Origin: Lachnospiraceae bacterium
GTDB lineage: Bacteria; Bacillota; Clostridia; Lachnospirales; Lachnospiraceae
Assembly (NCBI GenBank): GCA_902363555.1
Contig: CABJAM010000001.1
Span: 1 to 64,000 of the forward strand
DNA: 64,000 bases
Reading direction: 5' to 3'
Shown here: in pieces, positions 26,858-34,621 of the stretch
How the letters are laid out: each line of letters starts with the position of its first letter
Numbering within the stretch: the first letter of the stretch is position 1
Position numbers and translations under genes: made by a program
The notes under the pieces: generated by a model
Seen by the model: the letters and a program-made list of their open reading frames with translations, nothing else
What the model was told of the DNA's origin: nothing
Databases searched by the model: none

Positions 26858-26914
26858 GGTAGTCATAATGGCGTAACAGTTTTTAGGGGCCAAACTGATG
26901 CATAATGGACTACC
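26858..26914 (+). repeat. Inverted repeats after the first transporter operon
   Basis: GGTAGTC (26858-26864) pairs with GACTACC (26908-26914). Inside it, CAGTTT and AAACTG flank TTAGGGGCC. A related GTTTGGCCCCT element on the other strand follows the second transporter operon near 50010. Confidence 0.5.
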
Positions 26915-26936
26915 TCTGGAACCGGGAAGGTGGGCA

Positions 26937-28016
26937 ATGAACGGAAAATTAAAATACGCTGTCATTGGCTATGGATTTATCGGCAGAAGGCATGTAAATA
27001 CGCTGAAATGCTTTCCGGATGTGGATTGCGTGGCTGTATGTGATAAAAATCCCACACGGCTGGAAGAAGTAAAGGCACTTTACCCTGAAATCCATGTCTA
27101 TGACAATGCAGCGGAAATGTTTGATAAAGCAGATATTGACGGCGTTATTATCGCGGCAAATAATAATCAGCACAAAGCGCTTGCTGTGATGGCGGCTCAG
27201 GCCGGCGTACATATTCTGGTGGAAAAGCCGGCGGCACTGACGGTGGCGGAGCTGGATGAGATGGCGGAGGCGGCGGGGAAAGCCGGCGTGACATTTACCG
27301 TTCACCAGCAGCGGCGGTTTGACAAGGACTTCCGATGCGTGAAGGAATGTTATGACCGTGGGCTGGTGGGTGACATCTATACGGTTAAAAGCGCCCTTTA
27401 TGGCTATAACGGCAATATGCATGACTGGCATGTATACCGGTCCGAGGGCGGTGGCATGCTCTATGACTGGGGTGTGCATCTCATTGACCAGATGCTCTAT
27501 ATGATCGACAGCCGACTTGTTTCGGTTTACGCCGATGTGCGCAATGTCATTAACAAAGAAGTGGATGACTATTTTAAGATTTTGCTTCGTTTTGAAAATA
27601 GGGTCACGGCGGAAATTGAGCTGGGTACCTATTATCTTTCGGACCGGAAGGACTGGTTTGAACGCCACTGGTATGTGGGCGGGAATAAAGGCAGTATGTA
27701 CGTGGATAAGTTTGATCCGAAAGGAAAGCTTGTCCGGACGACGCGGCTTCTTGAGAGTATTTCCAGAGATCAGGACAAATCGGTGGCCTCTTACGGACCG
27801 ACGCGCTCCTTTGGCGTTCCCGAGCCGGGGCTGATCGTCACGGAGGACATACCGAGAGTCAACAGTGAACAGATCCAGTTTTTTGTAAATTATTTTAAGG
27901 CTGTCCGGGGCGAGGAAGAATTTCTTGTTAAGCTTCCGGAGGTGCGCCGCGTGCTGGCTGTGATGGAGGCCTGCCGGAAATCGGCGGAATCGATGTCAAG
28001 CGTTGCTTTTGAATGA
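26937..28016 (+). CDS. Gfo/Idh/MocA family oxidoreductase
   Basis: This is a second NAD(P)-dependent sugar dehydrogenase of the locus, 359 residues. The nucleotide motif is VIGYGFIGRRHVNTL (9-23), EKP falls at 96-98, and the substrate-site Asp and His are in YDWGVHLIDQM. It shares only the family fold with the 20087 gene, so it may act on a different intermediate or run the reverse reduction. GGAAGGTGGG precedes ATG 26937, so the upstream ATG at 26898 is not used. Confidence 0.88.
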   Translation: MNGKLKYAVIGYGFIGRRHVNTLKCFPDVDCVAVCDKNPTRLEEVKALYPEIHVYDNAAEMFDKADIDGVIIAANNNQHKALAVMAAQAGVHILVEKPAALTVAELDEMAEAAGKAGVTFTVHQQRRFDKDFRCVKECYDRGLVGDIYTVKSALYGYNGNMHDWHVYRSEGGGMLYDWGVHLIDQMLYMIDSRLVSVYADVRNVINKEVDDYFKILLRFENRVTAEIELGTYYLSDRKDWFERHWYVGGNKGSMYVDKFDPKGKLVRTTRLLESISRDQDKSVASYGPTRSFGVPEPGLIVTEDIPRVNSEQIQFFVNYFKAVRGEEEFLVKLPEVRRVLAVMEACRKSAESMSSVAFE

Positions 28017-28067
28017 CGATCCGGGTTCCCGGAAGCACCGCGTTTTTATTGAAAATGGAGGGTTGGC

Positions 28068-30530
28068 ATGGAAAGGAACTATTTACGTCCGGATAGTTTT
28101 ATTGAACTGGATTTTACAACAGAGGAGCATATCGGAATCCATATGCATTCCGATATTGAGTTTCTTTTTGTTATCAGCGGACGCGTCGCTGTCCGTGTGG
28201 AGGAGAACATATATCGGCTGGGCCCGGGGGATATGCTGCTGGTCAATGTGAACCGGAACCACAGCTATTCCGCCAGCCCGGACATTGTTATGGGCCGCTT
28301 TCTCATCGCCTATAATAAGATCCGGGAGTATTTGGGTAAGAGTGAGGTACTGTTCTGGTGTAATTCCGCGGAGGATGTAAATAGCGCCTATGAGGAGCTT
28401 AAAAAACTGGTATGCAGGATATTTAATCAATATATGTATAAGGGCTCGGCCAACAGCCTGTATCTTTACAGTCTTTACTTTCAGATGATGCATCTTATGG
28501 CTGAAAATTTCCTGCTGTCGGTGGATGACCGCAGGTATGATATAAAAAGCGAGCCGGAGGATCAGCGGCTGCAAAAGATCTTTGCCTATATCCGGACGAA
28601 TTACAGTCAGAATATTACGCTGGATGATATGGCAAAGGAGCTGTATCTCTCCCCCACATATATTTCCAAATATATAACAAAGCATTGCGGGATGCGGTTT
28701 ATGGAGCTGCTGACGGCGGTGCGCTTAAACCATGCGGTGGAGGATCTTTTATATTTGGATGCATCCATTATGAAGATTGCTCTGGATAATGGCTTTTCCA
28801 GTGTGGCGGCCTGCAATAAGGCGTTTAAGGATGCCTATCAGATGACGCCTTCGGAATTTCGGAAGCAGAGAAAATCCGGCAGGGATGAGCTGTCGGCCCA
28901 GGAGCAGGAAAAACGAAAAAAAATAAAAAAGAGCGTGGATGAATACCTGAATCGGTCACCGGAAAAGCAGGATATAAGCGTGAGCCTGACGGAGCTTCCC
29001 ATTCTGCTTGAAGCGGATGCACCGGCGCTTGAACACTGGAACCGCTGCGGCTTGAAGATGATCAATGCGGGCGCTGCTCAGGATTTGATGAATACCAGGC
29101 TTTGTGAGCAGATCGTGGAGCGCAGGGAGCTTTTGGGCTTTGAGTATGTGCGGTTTTGGGATATTTATGCGCCTGAAATGTATCTGGATATCAATGCGGC
29201 TCACGAGGAGCAAAATTACAGCAGACTGGATATAGTGACGGATTTTCTTGTGAAAAATCACCTTAAGCCTTATATTGAACTGGGCGCCAAGCCTGTCCGC
29301 CTTTTGAGAAGTACGAAAAATCCTGTCACTGAAATAAAGAGAACGCTCACATTTAATTCCAGGGAACAGGAGCAGCGCTTTTATGCAGGTCTTGCAAGGC
29401 ACTTTGTGAGCAGATATGGGGCGGATGAGGTGAAAACCTGGTATTTTGAACTCTGGGAAAATACCCAGATCCGCTTTGAAAATCAGGCGGATTTTCTGTA
29501 TTCTGAAATGTCGGAGCAGGACCACCGCATTTATTTCGGCATGTTTAATCGTGTTGCGGGTGCGATCCGGAAGGTCATACCGGACGCCCATATTGGCGGC
29601 GCCGGGTTCCCGGTGCGGTTATATCGTCAGGAAGGTTTTAATAAAATTCTTTTATTGTGGAAACGGGAGCCGGAGCAGCCGGACTTTATTTCGATCACAT
29701 GCTTTCCTTACAGCCTTGAAAAGGAAGGCAGCAGGTACTATGAAAAGCGCATTACGGATATGGATTTTGTAAGGCATAATATAAATCTGGCAGACAAAGC
29801 AATGGCGGAGGCCGGTATGGCAGAAAAGAAATTGCATGTGTCCGAATACAGCTTCAGCCTGTCCAATCGGAATGTGGTTAATGATAGCTGTCTGAAAGGC
29901 GCCTTTTTAGCCGCCAATGCCATATCGTGCTTTGAAAAGGCGGACATAGCGGCCCATTGGCTTTTCAGCGATATTTATGCGGATGCAAAGGATACCGGAA
30001 CCGTCCTGTTTGGCGGATGCGGTATTTTGACGAAAGGCGGGATTCCCAAGCCCAGCTACTATGCATTTGAATTTCTCAATCGGCTTTACGGGGAGGTCCT
30101 CATAAAGAACGATCATGTGATGATCACCCGGGGGCGCGGCGCTTCTTTCCGGATTCTATGCCATAATTTGAAGCGACCGAATTATAATTACTATATCATG
30201 GAAGAAGACCAGGTATCGGTGAATAATCTGTCGGCCATTTTGGACGACCGGGAATTTTTGACCATCCGGGTGGAGATATGCCATCTTGAGACGGGTGTAT
30301 ATCTGCTGCGCAAAAACCGGGTGAACCGTAATTGCGGCAGTGTTCAGGACAAATGGATGGATCTGAATATGGAGCCGGGGCTGACGATGAAGGAGCAGGA
30401 GTATCTTGAAAAAAGCAGTATCAGCGAGATCAAATTTCTGGAACAGAGCACCATTGGCGATGTGCTGCATTTTGAGGTGGCTCTGGAGCCCAATGAGATC
30501 CAGTTTATTGATATACGGAAGAAGGATTGA
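28068..30530 (+). CDS. AraC-family regulator fused to a GH39-like domain
   Basis: The 820 residues hold a cupin sensor domain (about 10-95, with HMHSDIEFLFVISG), an AraC-type double helix-turn-helix (about 168-268), a charged linker and a GH39 beta-xylosidase-like domain (about 305-740). The candidate nucleophile E593 (HVSEYSFS) is kept, but the acid/base motif WNEP reads WENT (463-466), so hydrolysis is doubtful. It more likely senses glycosides. It is the obvious activator for the locus, 51 bases after the dehydrogenase gene. GH39-AraC fusions of this size occur in other gut Clostridia. Confidence 0.85.
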   Translation: MERNYLRPDSFIELDFTTEEHIGIHMHSDIEFLFVISGRVAVRVEENIYRLGPGDMLLVNVNRNHSYSASPDIVMGRFLIAYNKIREYLGKSEVLFWCNSAEDVNSAYEELKKLVCRIFNQYMYKGSANSLYLYSLYFQMMHLMAENFLLSVDDRRYDIKSEPEDQRLQKIFAYIRTNYSQNITLDDMAKELYLSPTYISKYITKHCGMRFMELLTAVRLNHAVEDLLYLDASIMKIALDNGFSSVAACNKAFKDAYQMTPSEFRKQRKSGRDELSAQEQEKRKKIKKSVDEYLNRSPEKQDISVSLTELPILLEADAPALEHWNRCGLKMINAGAAQDLMNTRLCEQIVERRELLGFEYVRFWDIYAPEMYLDINAAHEEQNYSRLDIVTDFLVKNHLKPYIELGAKPVRLLRSTKNPVTEIKRTLTFNSREQEQRFYAGLARHFVSRYGADEVKTWYFELWENTQIRFENQADFLYSEMSEQDHRIYFGMFNRVAGAIRKVIPDAHIGGAGFPVRLYRQEGFNKILLLWKREPEQPDFISITCFPYSLEKEGSRYYEKRITDMDFVRHNINLADKAMAEAGMAEKKLHVSEYSFSLSNRNVVNDSCLKGAFLAANAISCFEKADIAAHWLFSDIYADAKDTGTVLFGGCGILTKGGIPKPSYYAFEFLNRLYGEVLIKNDHVMITRGRGASFRILCHNLKRPNYNYYIMEEDQVSVNNLSAILDDREFLTIRVEICHLETGVYLLRKNRVNRNCGSVQDKWMDLNMEPGLTMKEQEYLEKSSISEIKFLEQSTIGDVLHFEVALEPNEIQFIDIRKKD

Positions 30531-30533
30531 TCA

Positions 30534-31280
30534 ATGAAGAAGTTAAGTATGGCAGCCAGATTGGGCGTTTACGCTTTTGGAATCTGGCTTGTTTCTTTTG
30601 GCATCGTTTTGTGTAAAAAGTGTGGTTTCGGCATTTCTCCCATTAGCTGTATTCCGTTTGTGTTAGAGAAAGTACTGCCGCTCAGCTTTGGCACATTGAC
30701 AATGCTGTTCCATCTTGTGAATATATTCGTGCAGATGATATTGACGCCGCCCCGCTCAGGTATTGGTGGCGGCGGTAGCCCTTTTTTGTGCCGGGCTATA
30801 CCGGGACTTACCGACAAAAAATTAATTTTACAGGTGCCGGTGGCTTTTTTGTTTGGCTGGGTCATCGATTTTATGCAAAAGCAGATCGTTATAGATGAAA
30901 AAAGTATGGGTATGCGGATTGCTGCGCTGATCTTCAGCGTTTTCTTTACGGCTCTTGGTATGGTCTGCATGGTTGGCATGAATCTGGTGCAGAATCCGCC
31001 GGATGGCTGTGTGAAGCTGATCAGCCTTCGGAAAAATAAGGAGTTTGGCCGGGTAAAGATCGGATATGATCTGGTCTGCGTCGCCCTGTCGGCGGTTCTT
31101 GGGTTGATTTTTTTGCAGAGACTTTCGGGGATTGGGATTGCAACGGTTGTTTCCGCAGTTTTTGTGGGTAAGACGGTGACATGGATTCGTTGTGGTATGC
31201 ATAGGTTTGCGGGGGCTTGCGTACCGGTGTTTTCGGGGGTGGTACGAGGGGCGATAAGATTTGCCAGGCTGTGGGAGTGA
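30534..31280 (+). CDS. YczE/YitT-like integral membrane protein
   Basis: The 248-residue protein has five or six hydrophobic segments. The opening RLGVYAFGIWLVSFGIVLCKKCGFGISPISCIP pattern resembles the YczE/DUF6198 family. FLFGWVIDFMQ and NLVQNPPDGCVKLIS also fit. Its function is unknown; some relatives are annotated as transporters. It starts 3 bases after the AraC-GH39 stop, so it is cotranscribed. A terminator at 31448 ends this locus. Confidence 0.78.
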   Translation: MKKLSMAARLGVYAFGIWLVSFGIVLCKKCGFGISPISCIPFVLEKVLPLSFGTLTMLFHLVNIFVQMILTPPRSGIGGGGSPFLCRAIPGLTDKKLILQVPVAFLFGWVIDFMQKQIVIDEKSMGMRIAALIFSVFFTALGMVCMVGMNLVQNPPDGCVKLISLRKNKEFGRVKIGYDLVCVALSAVLGLIFLQRLSGIGIATVVSAVFVGKTVTWIRCGMHRFAGACVPVFSGVVRGAIRFARLWE

Positions 31281-31447
31281 GTGTGTGCAGTAGAAAAATG
31301 TGAATTTTGTGTTCTTAAAACATGGAAAAATGTGCAAAATATTCGTTGAAAACCTCGGAAAAATGTGTTTCGAGATCGGCCCCCCTCTTTTAAGCGATAT
31401 ATAAGTGAAAAAAGCCCTCCTGCGCAGTGAGATTTTCAGCGCTGTCG

Positions 31448-31480
31448 GACGCCAGAGTGATTTTATTCTGGCGTCTTTTT
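31448..31480 (+). terminator. Terminator of the C-glycoside locus
   Basis: GACGCCAGAG pairs with TTCTGGCGTC (31448-31457 with 31466-31475), followed by TTTTTG and further T's. Confidence 0.92.
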
Positions 31481-31535
31481 GTCTTTTTCAGGGTATTATC
31501 GCTTGCTGAAAACTTAGACGAAAACTACTAAAAAG

Positions 31536-31564
31536 TTGAATAAAGAAGAAAAATGTCGTATAAT
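31536..31564 (+). promoter_or_regulatory. Promoter of the Cmr operon
   Basis: TTGAAT (31536-31541) and TATAAT (31559-31564) are 17 bp apart. The 5' leader would be about 115 bases. The rest of 31281-31685 holds the upstream terminator but no gene or CRISPR repeat. Confidence 0.8.
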
Positions 31565-31655
31565 ATGACCATTACAGATGTAAAGTATTGGATGTATTTT
31601 TGGAAAAAATAGACAAGATATGGCTGCTTAATGGCCACGGCACTGAATAGGGAAT

Positions 31656-31688
31656 GGAGGAATTGACCAAATATATTGGTCATCAATG
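31656..31688 (+). promoter_or_regulatory. Hairpin between ribosome binding site and cmr4 start
   Basis: GGAGG (31656-31660) is 25 bases from ATG 31686, too far to work directly. TGACCAA/TTGGTCA (31664-31670 with 31676-31682) can fold between them and would leave an effective spacing of about 6 bases. Translation of the first Cmr gene may therefore depend on this fold. Confidence 0.55.
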
Positions 31689-32573
31689 AAAATGAAGATT
31701 AAAAGCAAAGCATTAGTATTTTATCAAAATTTAACACCTCTGCATATGGGAACTGGAACAGAAATCGGTTTTGTAGATCTGCCGATTCAGAGAGAAAAAG
31801 TAACAGGCTTTCCGAAAGGTGAGGCTTCCGGGATCAAAGGGGCCTTTAAGGGAGAAAGTGAACATCCGGAGTGGTTTGGAAAAGAACGGCAAAACAATAA
31901 CACAGAGGGCGATAATACAGAGGACGATAATAATGCGGGAAATGGCTGGGATATCGGGAGCTTTCGTTTTACAGATGCACGGCTTTTATTTTTTCCCGTC
32001 AGAGAATACGGAGGGAAAATGTTTGTATGGGTGACCTGTCCGTTTGTTTTGAAACGTTATTATGAAGAAATCAAAGATATGGGGATATGTAAAACCATGG
32101 AGGGGTGTAATATCGGCAATAAAGTTCCAGATGATAAAACCGCATATCCGCTTTCCGGCAGCGATTTTGTGAAAAAGCTTTATCTGGAGGATTTTGAATT
32201 TAATGTTGTTCCTGCACAGGATTGGCATTTTCCGGCAGAGCGTCTTATGGAATCAGAGAAGTCAGATATGGATAAATTGAAGAACTCGCTTTATCTTATT
32301 TCGGATACCATGTTTTCATATTTTTGTGAAATGTCAACAGAAGTCCAGACCAGGATCCGCATCGGGGAGAATGGCGTAGTTGAGGAAGGTGCACTTTTCC
32401 AGGAGGAATTTTTACCGGAATATGCATTCCTTTATAATTTTATTGAACAGCTTGAAATTAATGAAAAGGCGGATCTGACTGTAATGCTGGATGAACCGCA
32501 CAATATTATTCAGTTGGGCGGAGATATGACGCTGGGAAAAGGCATATGCAAATATTGGTACTATGTCAATTAA
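31686..32573 (+). CDS. cmr4: Type III-B CRISPR RAMP protein Cmr4 (Cas7), first copy
   Basis: Cmr4 forms the backbone of the Cmr complex and cuts target RNA every six bases. The 295 residues show LHMGTGTEIGFVDLPIQRE, with the predicted catalytic Asp at 31. SGIKGAFKG is the RNA-contact motif, FTDARLLFFPVR and VTCPFVLKRYY are family strands, and GGDMTLGKGICKYW is the glycine-rich C-terminus. An Asn/Glu/Asp-rich insert lies at about 68-85. It is the first gene of the operon; a second Cmr4 is at 38653. The ATG lies behind a leader hairpin. Confidence 0.9.
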   Translation: MKMKIKSKALVFYQNLTPLHMGTGTEIGFVDLPIQREKVTGFPKGEASGIKGAFKGESEHPEWFGKERQNNNTEGDNTEDDNNAGNGWDIGSFRFTDARLLFFPVREYGGKMFVWVTCPFVLKRYYEEIKDMGICKTMEGCNIGNKVPDDKTAYPLSGSDFVKKLYLEDFEFNVVPAQDWHFPAERLMESEKSDMDKLKNSLYLISDTMFSYFCEMSTEVQTRIRIGENGVVEEGALFQEEFLPEYAFLYNFIEQLEINEKADLTVMLDEPHNIIQLGGDMTLGKGICKYWYYVN

Positions 32574-32597
32574 GACCGAGTATATGAGGATGAAAAG

Positions 32598-33710
32598 ATG
32601 AGTAAACGAATGCAATATATATTTTCTTATTCAAATAGTCTGGATATTTCTGTTTTGCGGAAGGTTAAAATGTCTATACATCAGTTGGGATTGCAAAATA
32701 CGTTAATGTATTTGGGGAAAACGCCGGAAAATGGAAATGATCGTTCAAAAAAGAAGTCGGAAAAAAAGTTGGAAAAAAAGTCGGAAAAAAAGTTGGAAAA
32801 AAAGTCGGAAAAAAAGCCGGAAAGAGTACAGGTTTTTAATTTTATAGACGATTATTTGAAAGATTATACACGATGGAAGACAGGAATTAAAGGGATTTTA
32901 GTGGACAAAAACAAGTACCAGAAAAATGGCAGCTATGCCTTTGCGGAAATAGAAATAAAAAGATTGATCATAGAGACGATATTAGTTCTGGAAAGCGGTT
33001 TGAATAAAACGGATCAAAATCCAATCAATTGTGATGAAAAGGGGTTTCCGCAATCTTCAGATTATAAAAATAAACAAAAGGGGATTCTGCAATTAAAAAA
33101 CGATGAAGACTATACCCGGAAGCAGGAAAATATCGCCAGAGCGCTTATAAGTAAAGGGTATAAACGGATTAGTATTGCTCCTGTAAAGTCAAGAGACAAC
33201 AGCCGTATGGTCGTAGGGATAAGTGAGCCATCCACAGGAGAAGTGGGCCTGCGTTTGAATTTTCTGTGTGGACGGCCGGAGCTGCCGGCTACAGCCATTC
33301 GGGGCGTATTTCGGCATTATTGTGAGGAACATAAAAAGCTGAATAGGGAAAAACTAGAGGATTGGTTTGGAACAGAGGATAGAGAGGGTAGATTACTTTT
33401 TCTTGATGCGGTTCCCCAAAAGAATGGTATTAAAATGGAAGATGATATTATCACGAACCACTATGGAAGCTATTACCAGGATGAAGATAGCTACCCTGTT
33501 TTGCAGAAACCAATCCTGAACACTTATAAAGCAGTCAAAATCGTTAAATTGGATATTTATATATTTCTGAAGTCGGATCCCTTAAATCCGTCCGCAGGCA
33601 AGGAGGAAAAGGAGATTGGTAATATATTTGCTGAATGTATAGAGAAGTGCAGCTTTGGCGCTAAAGGTGCTTTAGGCTATGGATACTTAAAGTTTGTGAA
33701 TGAGGGGTAA
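32598..33710 (+). CDS. Cmr5-Cmr6 fusion protein
   Basis: The 370 residues appear to join two Cmr subunits. Residues about 15-135 look like Cmr5: KVKMSIHQLGLQNTLMYLGK parallels LPAMLHDSGLLTTLLYLSR of the stand-alone Cmr5 at 39443. Residues about 178-370 are Cmr6-like: GLRLNFLCGRPELPATAIRGVF, WFGTEDREGRLLFLDAVP, DDIITNHYGSYY and GAKGALGYGYLKF. A loop of KKSE/KKLE repeats (51-74) interrupts the Cmr5 part. Cmr6 binds the 3' end of the crRNA and Cmr5 lines the inner belly of the complex. GGATGAAAAG precedes the ATG. Confidence 0.82.
   Translation: MSKRMQYIFSYSNSLDISVLRKVKMSIHQLGLQNTLMYLGKTPENGNDRSKKKSEKKLEKKSEKKLEKKSEKKPERVQVFNFIDDYLKDYTRWKTGIKGILVDKNKYQKNGSYAFAEIEIKRLIIETILVLESGLNKTDQNPINCDEKGFPQSSDYKNKQKGILQLKNDEDYTRKQENIARALISKGYKRISIAPVKSRDNSRMVVGISEPSTGEVGLRLNFLCGRPELPATAIRGVFRHYCEEHKKLNREKLEDWFGTEDREGRLLFLDAVPQKNGIKMEDDIITNHYGSYYQDEDSYPVLQKPILNTYKAVKIVKLDIYIFLKSDPLNPSAGKEEKEIGNIFAECIEKCSFGAKGALGYGYLKFVNEG
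32749..32820 (+). repeat. Six 12-bp units encoding KKSE/KKLE
   Basis: Each unit reads AAAAAAAGTYGG or a close variant. The phase keeps the frame if units are gained or lost. Most units contain the heptamer A-AAA-AAG in frame, a classical -1 slippage sequence. Confidence 0.92.
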
Positions 33711-33715
33711 AGAAT

Positions 33716-34621
33716 ATGCCAGAATGGGAAAAAATCTATGTATTATCGCCAGTAACAAAACCTGAATGGCACGGTGCTGATATAAAGACGCCCGAATTTC
33801 GCTTTCAGGAATTAAAGAGCAGTTTAAGGTTTTGGTGGAGAGCGGTGAATTATTTTGAGAGCGCTCAAAAAATGCACAGGGAAGAGGGCAGTCTTTTTGG
33901 AAGTACTGAAATAAAATCACCACTCCGGTTTGTGAGATTGGATGAATCTGAACTACCCGTAGAAAACAAAAAGAACTATGTTAAACGAAATAACGATTGT
34001 GAGAATATATATTTTCGGGTAAAGTGCTGCTGTGAAAATGAAGAACAATGGGATCGTTACCAAAAGTTATTTGAATTAGCCTCTTATTTAGGTGGATTTG
34101 GAGGAAAGAACGACAAAGGCTCTGGTGTCTACTGCCTGAATCAAGAGGAAAAAACACTGCCTTCAGACCGGCAGACAATGCTCAATCAAATTAAATGCGC
34201 GATGGACAAAGTATCTGGAAGGGAATACTGTATCAAAAGTAATAAAATCGTGTTAGATGAAAAAAAGAAATTTTTACCCTATGCCATGCTTCAATCGGTA
34301 AGTGTCTACAATCCTATAACAAAAGCAAAATTTGAGTCTAACGTCAAAGATGCACAACCCGAGGCAAAGAAGTCTCGAAACAATATGAAAGATAAGATCA
34401 TGGCGTTTTCACCACTTATGATCATTTCAGCTTATCCTGCGCCATCTACAAAAAAAGGTAGTGAGATGGTATATCCGATCCTGTCCAGGTTTAATGTGAT
34501 CTGGCAGGGAAAGTATGACCGGACTGTAATGAATGTGCATTATAAAAACTATGTCAATGCCTGTGAAGAACCATTTAAAATATATAGAAGCAGGGGGATA
34601 AAAGATTGTCAGAACGATTAA
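33716..34621 (+). CDS. cmr1: Type III-B RAMP protein Cmr1 (Cas7 family)
   Basis: Cmr1 sits at the head end of the Cmr complex near the crRNA 3' region. The 301 residues contain KTPEFRFQELKSSLRFWWRAV (about residues 23-43), followed by EEGSLFGSTEIKSPLRF, both diagnostic. ELASYLGGFGGKNDKGSG is a glycine-rich RAMP loop. A basic C-terminal domain follows. The ATG follows GAGGGGTAAAG, 5 bases after the fusion gene. Its end overlaps the Cas10 TTG start by 16 bases. Confidence 0.9.
   Translation: MPEWEKIYVLSPVTKPEWHGADIKTPEFRFQELKSSLRFWWRAVNYFESAQKMHREEGSLFGSTEIKSPLRFVRLDESELPVENKKNYVKRNNDCENIYFRVKCCCENEEQWDRYQKLFELASYLGGFGGKNDKGSGVYCLNQEEKTLPSDRQTMLNQIKCAMDKVSGREYCIKSNKIVLDEKKKFLPYAMLQSVSVYNPITKAKFESNVKDAQPEAKKSRNNMKDKIMAFSPLMIISAYPAPSTKKGSEMVYPILSRFNVIWQGKYDRTVMNVHYKNYVNACEEPFKIYRSRGIKDCQND

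Noticed and set aside
32749..32820. Short regular repeat inside the Cmr operon as a possible CRISPR array
   Set aside because: The 12-bp units are contiguous with no spacers and lie in coding sequence.
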